Assembly (NCBI RefSeq): GCF_947498515.1
Contig: NZ_CANMKO010000002.1
Coordinates: forward strand, 1 to 64,000
Length of the DNA: 64,000 nucleotides
DNA from: an uncultured Pelagimonas sp.
GTDB lineage: Bacteria > Pseudomonadota > Alphaproteobacteria > Rhodobacterales > Rhodobacteraceae
Direction of reading: 5' to 3'
Of the stretch, positions 8,306 through 16,865 are shown in pieces. The position numbers were made by a program, and so were the translations under genes. Below the pieces are notes generated by a model. It was not told the DNA's origin and ran no database searches. It saw only the letters and a program-made list of their open reading frames with translations. Position 1 is the first letter of the stretch. The number at the start of each line of letters is the position of its first letter.

Positions 8306-9034
8306 TCAATCCTCGCGATTCAGATGGGCGACATCGTCGACCGCATCTTCGGCTTCGTGACTGACAATCAGGCTCTCCTGATGGCCGGTCCAGATTTTCC
8401 AACCCGCTTGGCAGAAACGATAGAGCAGCAGGGCCGCGCCAAAGGGCAAGATGAAATACGGGATAAAACGCGGGATCTTTTCGTAAGATTCGCCTTGGTT
8501 AAAGATCGGCTCGATAAAGCGCAGCCATTCAGGGATGCGGATATCGTCGACCTCATACCAAGCCTGATCGCGGCTATCGGCGAACCCGGTGGGGAACCAA
8601 CGCCCCGAGGTGGCGTCAAACCCGGCAAAAGGTGCCCAATAATCCCATGCGCCTTTAAGCAAGAGCGCCGCGTAGGCGATGCAAATGGCGGCGGCAACCA
8701 AGCTTAGGGTGCGGCGCGCCGTTGGCGAGACCATGTTGAGGATGACGTCGACCCCAAGGTTGGCGGTCTTTTTCACCGCGTAGCTGATGCCAAATAGAAC
8801 GAGCCAAGCGAACAAGAAGCTGGTTGCCTCAAGCGCCCAGATCATCGAGCGCGGAGCCTCGATGCCGATCACACCTTCGAAAGCGCGCCACCAGCCGGAA
8901 TTGAATACATAACGGATAATCACGTTCACAAAGGTGATGATTGTCATCAGTCCCAGAATGATCGCGATAAAACTTTCCTCAAGCTCGTCGATAAAACCGC
9001 CGAGCAATGAGGGATTGTGGGAATGATCAGACAT
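8306..9034 (-). CDS. dctQ: TRAP transporter small permease DctQ
   Basis: A 242-residue small TRAP permease with four predicted membrane helices (ESFIAIILGLMTIITFVNV, then the SFLFAWLVLFGISYAVKK region, then two more). It partners DctM and supports docking of the binding protein. Between the last helices it has a long soluble loop (roughly residues 135-185, with WFPTGFADSRDQAWYEVDD), larger than in typical 160-180-residue DctQ proteins. GGAGG lies 5 bases upstream of ATG 9034; a GTG at 9046 would put that RBS inside the gene. It is separated from dctP by a strong hairpin. Confidence 0.9.
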   Translation of the reverse strand: MSDHSHNPSLLGGFIDELEESFIAIILGLMTIITFVNVIIRYVFNSGWWRAFEGVIGIEAPRSMIWALEATSFLFAWLVLFGISYAVKKTANLGVDVILNMVSPTARRTLSLVAAAICIAYAALLLKGAWDYWAPFAGFDATSGRWFPTGFADSRDQAWYEVDDIRIPEWLRFIEPIFNQGESYEKIPRFIPYFILPFGAALLLYRFCQAGWKIWTGHQESLIVSHEAEDAVDDVAHLNRED

Positions 9035-9063
9035 CCCGCCCTCCACTGTCCAAAGAGGATATG

Positions 9064-9096
9064 AAAAACCCGGCCCAAACCGATGTGGGCCGGGTT
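9064..9096 (-). terminator. Attenuating terminator between dctP and dctQ
   Basis: On the minus strand AACCCGGCCCA pairs with TGGGCCGGGTT over 11 bp, followed by TTTTT counting the stem end. It follows the dctP stop by 20 bases. In binding-protein operons such a hairpin lets more binding protein than permease be made (inference). Confidence 0.82.
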
Positions 9097-9116
9097 ATGA
9101 GATAAGGCGCGGGGCC

Positions 9117-10121
9117 TTAGTACATCGCGTTAACTTTTTGCGCTTCGTCGATGTTTTCCTGACCTACGTCGTCTTTGAACTGCTCCCAAACGGGCTTCAT
9201 GGTTTCAACCCAATCGGCACGCTGTTCTTCAGTCAACTGACGCACAACACCACCGGCATCGATAACCGCCTGTTTGGCCGCCTGGTTCACAGAATAGGCT
9301 TCGCCGTTACGCACTTCGGTGACTTCGGAGATGATTGTCGCCAGCTGTGTTTGAACATCCTCTGGCAGGCTGTCCCAGAAGTCGGTCGACGTCACGAGCA
9401 TATAGTCGATGATGCCGTGGTTGGTTTCGGTGGTCCCGTCCTGAACTTCAAAGAACTTCTTGCCGTAGATGTTGGACCAGGTGTTTTCCTGACCATCCAC
9501 AACGCCGGTTTGCAGCGCGCCGTAAACTTCGGAGAAGGCCATTGGCTGGGGCGAGCCACCAAGTGCGGCCATTTGTGCCTTAAGAACTTCGGAGTTCTGA
9601 ACGCGGAACTTCAGGCCCGCAGCATCGGTTGGAGCTTCCAGCGGCTTGTTGGCCGACATCTGCTTCATGCCATTGTGCCAGAACGCCAGACCCAAGAGAC
9701 CACGACGGGTCATGGATTCTTTCATCGCCTGACCGGTGTCAGAGTTCTGGAACGCGTTCACAGCATCCATGTTTTTGAACATGAAAGGCAGGTCAAACAA
9801 CCGGAAGGTTTTGGTGAACTGCTCAAACTTGGACAGCGACGGCGCGGCCAGTTGAACGTCACCGTTCAGCATCGCCTCAAGCACTTGGTTGTCATTGTAC
9901 AGGGTCGAGTTAGGGAAAACCTCAAGGCAGGCTTTGCCGTTCATCTCGTCATTGACGCGCTGCTCCAGCAGGCTCGCTGCGATGCCTTTTGGGTGTTTGT
10001 CGGTGTTGGTCACGTGGCTGAATTTGATGACGATTTCGCCATCATCACAGGCCGCCATGGCACCGGTTGCGCTTGTCATCAGAGCGGTGGCCGCAACAGC
10101 GGACATCAGGAACTTCTTCAT
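9117..10121 (-). CDS. dctP: TRAP periplasmic dicarboxylate-binding protein DctP
   Basis: A 334-residue periplasmic solute-binding protein. It has a signal peptide ending at GAMAACDDG and the DctP fold: IKFSHVTNTDKHPKGIAA at the N-terminus, the LKFRVQNSEVLKAQMAALGG segment with the conserved Arg that binds the ligand carboxylate, and GVVDGQENTWSNI. These features fit the C4-dicarboxylate (malate, fumarate, succinate) group. ATG 10121 has GGAGG 6 bases upstream. Two DctD-like operators lie 190-240 bases upstream, so control by dctBD is likely. A GGGTGG/CCACCC hairpin at 10156-10173 lies in its leader. Confidence 0.95.
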   Translation of the reverse strand: MKKFLMSAVAATALMTSATGAMAACDDGEIVIKFSHVTNTDKHPKGIAASLLEQRVNDEMNGKACLEVFPNSTLYNDNQVLEAMLNGDVQLAAPSLSKFEQFTKTFRLFDLPFMFKNMDAVNAFQNSDTGQAMKESMTRRGLLGLAFWHNGMKQMSANKPLEAPTDAAGLKFRVQNSEVLKAQMAALGGSPQPMAFSEVYGALQTGVVDGQENTWSNIYGKKFFEVQDGTTETNHGIIDYMLVTSTDFWDSLPEDVQTQLATIISEVTEVRNGEAYSVNQAAKQAVIDAGGVVRQLTEEQRADWVETMKPVWEQFKDDVGQENIDEAQKVNAMY

Positions 10122-10312
10122 GGGTATCCTCCCCAAAAGTTGAATTATGACTGCGCCACCCCTCCTCGGGTGGCTGACGGGTTAACAAAGCCCTCTGGGA
10201 CGAATCGGATCAAGCCACGAAGGCATCTCGCCCAAATAGATCAGTTTTATGTCGTAAATTCTGAAGGTTGCCCTCGAATTGAGCAGTTTAGAAAACAGCA
10301 CCAGAGTAGGGT

Positions 10313-10330
10313 TGTGCGAAAACCCGCACA
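10313..10330. promoter_or_regulatory. DctD-type operator 1
   Basis: Perfect inverted repeat TGTGCG-N6-CGCACA between dctD and dctP. It matches the rhizobial DctD upstream activator pattern. A second copy is centred 33 bp away (about three helical turns), so two dimers would sit on the same face of the DNA. Confidence 0.8.
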
Positions 10331-10345
10331 TGCGTTAGCGCCGGT

Positions 10346-10363
10346 TGTGCGGAAATCCGCACA
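10346..10363. promoter_or_regulatory. DctD-type operator 2
   Basis: TGTGCGGAAATCCGCACA, a perfect 18-bp palindrome, 29 bases from the dctD stop codon and upstream of dctP. It pairs with operator 1. I could not find a convincing sigma-54 -24/-12 element between these sites and dctP. Confidence 0.82.
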
Positions 10364-10391
10364 AGATAACCGAATCGTGATTCGAATATTT

Positions 10392-11618
10392 CTAGTCGCG
10401 AAAATCTTCGGGCTTGAGCCCATGTTTCGCCAGCTTGTCGTAGAAGGTCTTGCGCGGCAGTTTCAATGCTTCGGCGGCCGCGCGGGCCTGCCCACTTGCT
10501 TTGCCCAACGCCTCCGCCAAAAACGACCGTTCAACCTGAGCCAAACGCTCAGCCAGCCCAAGGTCATTGCTCTGCGCCGGACCGGCCTGCCCCAACCCCA
10601 ACACCAGCCGCATGGCCTCTGACATCAGCGCCCGGGCATTTCCGGGCCAGTCCCGTGCCATCAAATCGGCCAGCAAATCATTGGGAATCTCTGGCACCGG
10701 TTGCCCGGCTTGTTCGGCGGCTTGAGCAACATAGTGACGGAAAATAACCGGGATATCTTCGGGGCGCTCGCTTAATGCCGGTATGCGCAGGGTCATCACA
10801 TCAAGGCGGTAAAACAGATCCGGTGAAAAACGCCCCTGCTGCACAAGGTCCGATAGGTTTAACGTCGTGCCGCCAACAAGCTTGGCCCCGCCGCGCTCCA
10901 TCAAATCCATCATCGCGATCTGCGCATCCATCGACAACGCCCCGATTTCATCGAGGAAAAGCGTCCCGCCACTACATTGCTCCCAAAGGTCATGAAGCTC
11001 TGCGCGGGTCAGATCAGCGGCTGCTCGCTTTTCAAACGGGCCTTTGGCGCGGATCGAGCCAAGGTGAATCACCTCGGCGATTTTTGACACACCGGAGCCC
11101 GGCGCGCCGGTGATTAAAACATCCGCCCCGGCTTGCGCAGCCGCGCGGGCGCGGAGCCGCAAGGCATCCGCCTGTGGTGAAATACCGAAAATCAAACGAG
11201 CCGCTGGATCGCTGGCCTCAAACTGCGCCTTTAGGCGTCGATTTTCCAAAACCATATTTCGGGTGTGGATAGCGCGCTGAACAACGGCGATCAAATCTTT
11301 GGAAGAACAGGGTTTTTCCAAAAACCCATAGGCCCCCATCGACATGGCCCGCACCGCCATAGGGATGTCCCCCTCACCGGTCAACAAGATCACCGGCAGG
11401 TCTGGGTCCTGACCATTAGCGTGATCCAAAAGATGGAAACCGTCCCGACCTGGCATCCGAATATCTGAGACAATGACACCCTCAAAATCTGAGTTAATGT
11501 GATCTTTAGCCTCGAGAAAGGACCCCGCCGTAAAGGCAGAAATATCCGCCAGTTCAAGAGTTTGCGATAAAGCATCACGTACTTCGATGTCGTCATCAAC
11601 CAACAAAACTCTCATCAT
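10392..11618 (-). CDS. dctD: Dicarboxylate response regulator DctD, lacking GAFTGA
   Basis: A 408-residue NtrC-family regulator: receiver domain (residues 1-120, phosphorylation site D52 in VSDIRMPG, K102), an AAA-like domain (about 145-355) and a C-terminal Fis-type helix-turn-helix ending KTFYDKLAKHG. Walker B (GGTLFLDEIG) is present. Two things are missing. The Walker A motif reads GAPGSGVS, so the ATP-binding Lys is Val. The segment that should carry GAFTGA, the loop that contacts sigma-54, is replaced by GPFEKRAAADLTRAEL. The protein is therefore unlikely to work through sigma-54 in the normal way. It overlaps dctB by 4 bases. Matching palindromic sites lie just downstream, before dctP. 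Confidence 0.88.
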   Translation of the reverse strand: MMRVLLVDDDIEVRDALSQTLELADISAFTAGSFLEAKDHINSDFEGVIVSDIRMPGRDGFHLLDHANGQDPDLPVILLTGEGDIPMAVRAMSMGAYGFLEKPCSSKDLIAVVQRAIHTRNMVLENRRLKAQFEASDPAARLIFGISPQADALRLRARAAAQAGADVLITGAPGSGVSKIAEVIHLGSIRAKGPFEKRAAADLTRAELHDLWEQCSGGTLFLDEIGALSMDAQIAMMDLMERGGAKLVGGTTLNLSDLVQQGRFSPDLFYRLDVMTLRIPALSERPEDIPVIFRHYVAQAAEQAGQPVPEIPNDLLADLMARDWPGNARALMSEAMRLVLGLGQAGPAQSNDLGLAERLAQVERSFLAEALGKASGQARAAAEALKLPRKTFYDKLAKHGLKPEDFRD

Positions 11619-13420
11619 CTATCGCCTGTTTTGATTGCGGATTGCGGGATGGCGGGCGGGGCGACAGGCTTTGCCTGAGCGGCGTCACCATCCTCGCACC
11701 AATAATCTAGCTCAACCGTAAAAACTGCGCCCTCGGCGCTGTTGGTGCCTCGGATTGCTCCGCCAAAGCTTTGCACCAACCCATAAGAGATCGACAACCC
11801 CAACCCCATGCCTTCTCCAACTTCCTTCGTCGAATAAAACGGTTCGAAAATCCGGTCCGTATCATCAATACCCGGCCCAAAATCTGTCACTGTAACAGAG
11901 AGTTGCGGACCATTATTAATGCAAATTCTTATCTGTTTTCGATCCAAGCCCGCCATAGCATCAGCGGCATTATTGATCAAATTCACAAAGACCTGACTAA
12001 GCCGCACCTCGCCGCCACGGGCAAAAACCGGCCCACCGGTGACGCTCGGAGTCCAAGCAAGCTCAACCCCATCATTTCTCAACCGCGTCTCGGTCAACTC
12101 TACTGCGGATTGGATCACTGAGACCAAATCCACCTTGCCCATCGGTTCGTTTTCGTTGCGGGCAAAGGCGCGCAGATTGGTGATAATTCGCCCGGCTCGC
12201 GCTGCCAATTGGCTAATCCGGGCAAGGTTCTCTTGGGCTTTATCTGGTCGATCTCGGTCTAAAAAAGCTTCACCGTTTTCGGCATATTGGCGGATGGCCA
12301 TAAGAGGTTGGTTTAACTCATGGCTGATACCGGCGGACATTTGACCAAGGGCCGAAAGCTTGCCAGCCTGCACCAAGTCTGCTTGCGCTTTGCGCAAAGC
12401 CGCCTCGGCTTCTTCGCGCTCCACAACTTCGTGGCGCAGCGCGGTATTGGCTTGCTCCAAATCCGCCGTTCGCTCTTTGACACGCCCCTCTAGGGCCTGA
12501 TTTGCCTTAGCCAAAGCCCGACGCCGAGCGCCTGCATATAGCAAAAACGCCCCCAGCCCCAAAAACAAGGTCGCAACAACCGCCGCTTGCAAACCGGCAA
12601 GGCGCTGAGCTGGACGTACGTCCAAAAGTGCCTCTCCGGTCATACCAATAACTGGCAAGGGTTGGCGCAAATACATCGCTTTGGTCGGCACATAGGGACT
12701 TAGGGCTTGGTGCCACATGTCAAAGCCATGAACGCGCATTCGTTCGACATCGTAAACTTGCCCCGTTGGATTAACAAAACCCCGCATCCCCCTTTGCCAA
12801 AACAGCAATTCAGAGCGACTTGTTACAAATATCTGCCCTTTGTCATTGCTGAAAAACACCGTTGGTCTTGAGGCGCGCCAATCCTGTTCCAGAGTATCAA
12901 TGTCAACGGCAACCACCAAAACGCCGCGCACGCCACCTCCGGGCGCGAAACTGGGCGCGGCAAAGTAATAGGCCCGGCGATCGAACCGATCATTCACCCC
13001 GTGACTGGCCCCCAAGGCCCCCACCTGCGCGCGTTGAAAAAACCGGCTCTTTCCATAACTCGTCGGGCCGCCGTCGTGCGAGGACGCCAAAACCGTGCCT
13101 TCGTTATCAAGGTAGAAGGCCGTCAGCGCGCCGGTTTTATCAACTGTTTCCAAAAGCAATTGATTGGCCGCCTCGGGCCGGTCGCCCCTGTGCAACCCGG
13201 CCAGTGCCGGATGATCCGATTGCAGCACAGCCGTCGAGCGATAGCGCAATAAACCGGCCACCAGGCGATCCGAAGCCAAGGCCAAATCGGCCTCTCCCCG
13301 TGCCGAGAGCTGACCTAGCGCCTGACTATAGCCATAGCTCCATGCCCCCCAACTTAGCCCCGCGACGCAGGCCAAATACAGCACAACGGCCCAGCCGCGG
13401 TTGAAGGTCACTTTTGCCAT
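11615..13420 (-). CDS. dctB: Dicarboxylate sensor histidine kinase DctB
   Basis: A 601-residue membrane kinase that would phosphorylate DctD when external dicarboxylate is present. An N-terminal helix (GWAVVLYLACVAGLSWGAW), a periplasmic double-PAS (dCache-like) region of about 240 residues and a second helix (AVVATLFLGLGAFLLYAGA) come first. A coiled coil follows, then the H box GISHELNQPLMAIRQY, the N box VNLINNAADAM, and the ATP-lid motifs DFGPGIDD and GMGLGLSISYG. It overlaps dctD by ATGA. ATG 13420 is used; an in-frame GTG at 13435 has its Shine-Dalgarno directly abutting and is less plausible. Confidence 0.9.
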   Translation of the reverse strand: MAKVTFNRGWAVVLYLACVAGLSWGAWSYGYSQALGQLSARGEADLALASDRLVAGLLRYRSTAVLQSDHPALAGLHRGDRPEAANQLLLETVDKTGALTAFYLDNEGTVLASSHDGGPTSYGKSRFFQRAQVGALGASHGVNDRFDRRAYYFAAPSFAPGGGVRGVLVVAVDIDTLEQDWRASRPTVFFSNDKGQIFVTSRSELLFWQRGMRGFVNPTGQVYDVERMRVHGFDMWHQALSPYVPTKAMYLRQPLPVIGMTGEALLDVRPAQRLAGLQAAVVATLFLGLGAFLLYAGARRRALAKANQALEGRVKERTADLEQANTALRHEVVEREEAEAALRKAQADLVQAGKLSALGQMSAGISHELNQPLMAIRQYAENGEAFLDRDRPDKAQENLARISQLAARAGRIITNLRAFARNENEPMGKVDLVSVIQSAVELTETRLRNDGVELAWTPSVTGGPVFARGGEVRLSQVFVNLINNAADAMAGLDRKQIRICINNGPQLSVTVTDFGPGIDDTDRIFEPFYSTKEVGEGMGLGLSISYGLVQSFGGAIRGTNSAEGAVFTVELDYWCEDGDAAQAKPVAPPAIPQSAIKTGDR

Positions 13421-13448
13421 GAGGTTCTTTAGCACCCTTCACGCGCCC

Positions 13449-13904
13449 CTACAAAGGCAAGGCCGTGGTCGCCTTGATCTCTTCCATCGATAGCAAGGCG
13501 GTGACGTTGTGGACCTTCACCTCGGAAATAAGGGCTTGGTAGAATTCGTCATAGGCGCGGGCGTTTTTGACCCGCACTTTGAGGATATAATCAATATCAC
13601 CGGCAAGGCGATGCGCCTCTTGCACTTCGGGGCGCGCCTGTAGCGCGGCGAGAAACTTTTGCTGCCAATCGGATTCGTGTTCCGAGGTGCGGATCAGAAC
13701 AAAGAATGTCGCCTCAAATCCAAGCGCCTCGGCGTCCAAGACAACCGTCTGCGCACCGATGACGCCGGCCTCGCGCATTTTTCGGATGCGATTCCAAACC
13801 GGGGTCTTCGAAGAGCCAACTTCGCGGGCAATTTCATCCAAAGATTGTGAGGCATCTCGCTGCAGTGCAACAAGGATTTTCCGGTCTGTATCGTCGATCT
13901 TCAT
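13449..13904 (-). CDS. Lrp/AsnC-family transcriptional regulator
   Basis: A 151-residue leucine-responsive-type regulator: N-terminal helix-turn-helix (DDTDRKILVALQRDASQ through SKTPVWNRIRKMREAG) and a C-terminal RAM effector domain (EVQEAHRLAGDIDYILKVRV). It is divergent from the siroheme/sulfite reductase operon, across a 157-bp region that contains a TAGGGAAAATTTCCTA near-palindrome. Control of that operon, perhaps in response to a sulfur amino acid, is an inference from position. It lies 28 bases upstream of dctB on the same strand, so read-through is possible. Confidence 0.88.
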   Translation of the reverse strand: MKIDDTDRKILVALQRDASQSLDEIAREVGSSKTPVWNRIRKMREAGVIGAQTVVLDAEALGFEATFFVLIRTSEHESDWQQKFLAALQARPEVQEAHRLAGDIDYILKVRVKNARAYDEFYQALISEVKVHNVTALLSMEEIKATTALPL

Positions 13905-14001
13905 GCATCGTTCCTGTTTTTGGCGATTTCAGGAACCGCGCTCCAGTTCGAAGGTCACTTTAGAACATCATTCCTTATTTGCCCAGCGATCTGGCAACAC
14001 C

Positions 14002-14017
14002 TAGGGAAAATTTCCTA
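14002..14017. promoter_or_regulatory. Possible Lrp operator before the cys operon
   Basis: TAGGGAAAATTTCCTA is a near-palindrome with an AT-rich centre, 45 bases upstream of the siroheme methylase start in the divergent region shared with the Lrp-family gene. Lrp/AsnC proteins often bind such sites, but the match is by eye only. Confidence 0.35.
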
Positions 14018-14061
14018 TATTGGAAGCAAGAAACAGCCAAACAACACATCCCGAGGCCAAT

Positions 14062-14862
14062 ATGCCCCTGAAACAGATCATAGCCAACCTGCGCCCCAAG
14101 CGCCCTGCCCGTCTCCCGGGTCTGGTGCGTTTTGTTGGCGCTGGTCCGGGTGATCCGGACTTGCTAACGCTCAAGGCGTTGCGCGCCTTGCAGGAGGCCG
14201 ATGTTGTCATCCATGACGGTTTGGTCTCAGGTGACATTGTACGTCTGGCCACATCGGCGCTCAAGTTTATTCCGGTCGGCAAGAAGGGCTTTGGCAGCCA
14301 CACCCCCCAAGAGACCATCAACGCCCATATCGTTGAAAACGCTCAAAAGGGATATAACGTTGTGCGCCTCAAAGGCGGCGACCCAACCGTTTTCGCCCGC
14401 CTTGACGAAGAGATCGAGGCGCTAGAAACCCATGATATCGCCTATGACATCGTGCCCGGCATCACGGCGGCCTCGGCGTCCTTGGCCACTATTGGTCAAT
14501 CGCTAACCAAACGCGGGCGCAATGCCTCGGCGCGAATTTTGACCGGTCACGACATGAAGGGCTTTGCCGATCATGATTGGCGCGCTTTGGCCGGATCGGG
14601 CGAAGTGGCGGCCATCTATATGGGCAAACGCGCCGCGCGGTTCATTCAGGGCCGTTTGTTGATGCATGGGGCCGCCCCCGAAACACCCGTGACCGTGGTC
14701 GAGAACGCTAGCCGCGCCGATCAGACCGTTCTGGCCACCACGCTATTGAATTTGCCTGACGCCGTTGAGCAGGCCAACCCAACCGGACCGGCCTTGATGC
14801 TTTGGGGCCTTGCCCCGCGCGATGCCGCCACCCACCCCGTTTTAAAGCAGGAGCTTGCCTGA
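14062..14862 (+). CDS. cobA: Uroporphyrinogen-III C-methyltransferase (SUMT)
   Basis: A 266-residue enzyme that methylates uroporphyrinogen III twice with SAM to give precorrin-2, the branch to siroheme. Family motifs: VGAGPGDPDLLTLKAL near the N-terminus, DGLVSGDIVRLA, LKGGDPTVFARLDEE (the usual VFGRGGEE is altered here), and VPGITAASASLA. It has no CysG-type dehydrogenase/ferrochelatase domain, so that step must be encoded elsewhere. It heads the cys operon, which makes siroheme for CysI the likely purpose. ATG 14062 is preferred to TTG 14020. Its TGA overlaps the next start. Confidence 0.9.
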   Translation: MPLKQIIANLRPKRPARLPGLVRFVGAGPGDPDLLTLKALRALQEADVVIHDGLVSGDIVRLATSALKFIPVGKKGFGSHTPQETINAHIVENAQKGYNVVRLKGGDPTVFARLDEEIEALETHDIAYDIVPGITAASASLATIGQSLTKRGRNASARILTGHDMKGFADHDWRALAGSGEVAAIYMGKRAARFIQGRLLMHGAAPETPVTVVENASRADQTVLATTLLNLPDAVEQANPTGPALMLWGLAPRDAATHPVLKQELA

Positions 14863-15161
14863 TGGCCAAAGCCTTCACTCCCAAAGTTATCACCGCAAAT
14901 GCCCTTGCCGAAGGGGATGTTGTGTATCTGGACGCCAATGATGTTTGGGTGCGCGATTTGGCCCAGGCCGATCTCATCACCGATGAGGCCGTCGCCGATG
15001 CCCGTCTGGTTGAGGCCAGCACCCAGCATGACATCGTTGTTGGTGTTTATCTGGCCGATATGAAAGCCGGTGAAAACGGCCCCGAGCCAGTTCATTTTCG
15101 CGAAGAGTTCCGCCGTCGCGGGCCTTCGAATTACTTCCACGGCAAACAAGCCGCTGTTTAA
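14862..15161 (+). CDS. DUF2849 protein of the cys operon
   Basis: A 99-residue soluble protein of the DUF2849 family, found in alphaproteobacteria beside sulfite reductase genes. Visible features are VITANALAEGDVVYLD, followed by WVRDLAQADLITDEAVADARL, and a basic C-terminus FREEFRRRGPSNYF. The ATG shares its A with the TGA stop of cobA, so translation is coupled. No catalytic motif is recognised. From its constant place before cysI it may help load or assemble the reductase (inference). Confidence 0.82.
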   Translation: MAKAFTPKVITANALAEGDVVYLDANDVWVRDLAQADLITDEAVADARLVEASTQHDIVVGVYLADMKAGENGPEPVHFREEFRRRGPSNYFHGKQAAV

Positions 15162-15184
15162 GCACAGACCGCAGGAGACCAGCC

Positions 15185-16861
15185 ATGTATAGCTATTCCG
15201 ATTTCGACGCGGCCTTTGTTGCCGAACGTAACCGCCAATTCCGTGCTCAGGTGGATCGCCGCCTGTCGGGGGCGTTGACCGAAGATGAGTTCAAGCCGCT
15301 GCGTTTGATGAACGGTGTCTACCTGCAGCTGCACGCCTATATGCTGCGCGTTGCCATTCCTTATGGCACGCTCAACAGCCGCCAGATGCACAAGCTGGCC
15401 GATATTGCCGATCGTTGGGATCAAGGTTACGGCCACTTTACCACGCGTCAGAACATTCAGTATAACTGGCCAAAACTGGGTGATATTCCCGAAATGCTCG
15501 ACGCGTTGGCCGAGGTTGAGATGCATGCCATCCAGACATCGGGCAACACCATCCGCAACGTGACCGCGGATCATTTCGCCGGGGCCGCCGCCGATGAAAT
15601 CGCCGATCCGCGCCCCTATGCGGAATTGCTGCGTCAGTGGTCGACCGATCACCCGGAATTCCAGTTCATGCCGCGTAAGTTCAAGATTGCCGTGACCGGT
15701 TCGCCAAATGATCGCGCCGTGACCAAAGCGCATGATCTGGCCTATCGCATGGTGCGCAATGAGGCCGGTGAACCCGGTTTCGAAGTCATCGTGGGTGGCG
15801 GTCTGGGCCGCACGCCGATGGTTGGCAAAGTACTGCGCGCCTTCCTGCCGCAGGAAGATCTGTTGGCGTACTCCGAAGCGGTTGTGTCGGTTTGGAACAT
15901 CCTTGGCCGTCGCGACAACAAATACAAAGCCCGCATCAAAATCACCGTGCATGAACATGGCATCGAAGAGATTCAGCGCCTGACCGAAGCGCGCTTTGAA
16001 GAGATCAAGCCGCTTTACAAAGGGGCCGATCAAGCACAGTTGAAGGCGATTGAAGCACATTTCACCGCGCCTGAGTTCGCTGAGCGTTCGGTTTCGGGCT
16101 TTGAGCGTGCCTATAACACCGATCCGGTGTTCCGCAGCTGGGCCGATACCAACCTGTCCGAGCATAAAGCCCCCGGCTATGCCATCGCGCAGATTTCGAT
16201 CAAGAAACACGGTGAAACACCGGGTGATGCGACAAGCGAACAGATGCGCATTATGGCCGATATCGCATCGGAATTTGGCCATGACGAGCTACGCATAAGC
16301 CATGAGCAAAACGTGGTTCTGCCGCATGTTCACAAGGACGACCTGCCGGAAATCCACGCGCGTCTGAAATCGCATGACCTTGCCACTGCCAATATCGGCA
16401 AAATCAGCGATATCATCGCCTGCCCCGGTATGGATTATTGCGCCTTGGCGACGGCCCGTTCGATCCCGGTGGCCCAACAAATCGCCACGCGGTTTGACGA
16501 GCTGAAGTTGGAAAACGACATTGGTGATCTCAAGATCAAAATCTCGGGCTGCATCAATGCCTGTGGTCATCACCACGTGGCGCATATCGGCATTCTCGGT
16601 CTCGATCGTGGTGGCGTTGAAACCTACCAGATCACCTTGGGTGGCGATCATACCGAAACCGCCGCAATTGGCACACGTACCGGCCCCGGCTTTGGCTATG
16701 ATGAGATTGTTCCTGCGATTGAACGTCTGATCGCGGCCTATATGGATCAGCGTCTAAACGAGGATGAGACATTCCTTGAAACCTATCGCCGCATTGGCAT
16801 GCCGCCCTTCAAAGAGGCGCTGTATGGCGAAGAGGCAAACAAACGGTCCAAGGCAGCCTGA
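15185..16861 (+). CDS. cysI: Sulfite reductase, siroheme/[4Fe-4S] type
   Basis: A 558-residue nitrite/sulfite reductase hemoprotein that reduces sulfite to sulfide by six electrons. Cluster and siroheme ligands are visible: CPGMDYC and, about 35 residues on, GCINACGHHH. An upstream siroheme-binding segment reads TSGNTIRNVTADHF. The size and single-polypeptide form fit ferredoxin-linked enzymes; no CysJ flavoprotein gene is nearby, while a ferredoxin-NADP reductase gene follows 1.3 kb downstream. A nitrite reductase role cannot be excluded from motifs, but the cysH neighbour favours sulfite. Ribosome site GGAGACC lies upstream of ATG 15185. Confidence 0.9.
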   Translation: MYSYSDFDAAFVAERNRQFRAQVDRRLSGALTEDEFKPLRLMNGVYLQLHAYMLRVAIPYGTLNSRQMHKLADIADRWDQGYGHFTTRQNIQYNWPKLGDIPEMLDALAEVEMHAIQTSGNTIRNVTADHFAGAAADEIADPRPYAELLRQWSTDHPEFQFMPRKFKIAVTGSPNDRAVTKAHDLAYRMVRNEAGEPGFEVIVGGGLGRTPMVGKVLRAFLPQEDLLAYSEAVVSVWNILGRRDNKYKARIKITVHEHGIEEIQRLTEARFEEIKPLYKGADQAQLKAIEAHFTAPEFAERSVSGFERAYNTDPVFRSWADTNLSEHKAPGYAIAQISIKKHGETPGDATSEQMRIMADIASEFGHDELRISHEQNVVLPHVHKDDLPEIHARLKSHDLATANIGKISDIIACPGMDYCALATARSIPVAQQIATRFDELKLENDIGDLKIKISGCINACGHHHVAHIGILGLDRGGVETYQITLGGDHTETAAIGTRTGPGFGYDEIVPAIERLIAAYMDQRLNEDETFLETYRRIGMPPFKEALYGEEANKRSKAA

Positions 16862-16865
16862 TCCG

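Noticed and set aside
10122-10312. A sigma-54 -24/-12 promoter for dctP
   Set aside because: TGGC occurs twice on the minus strand (near 10215 and 10158), but neither has GC at the right spacing, and the local DctD lacks GAFTGA.
9138-10622. 494-codon plus-strand frame opposite dctP
   Set aside because: It lies antisense to a clear binding-protein gene with signal peptide and family motifs; the product has no domain and is a shadow of GC-rich coding DNA.
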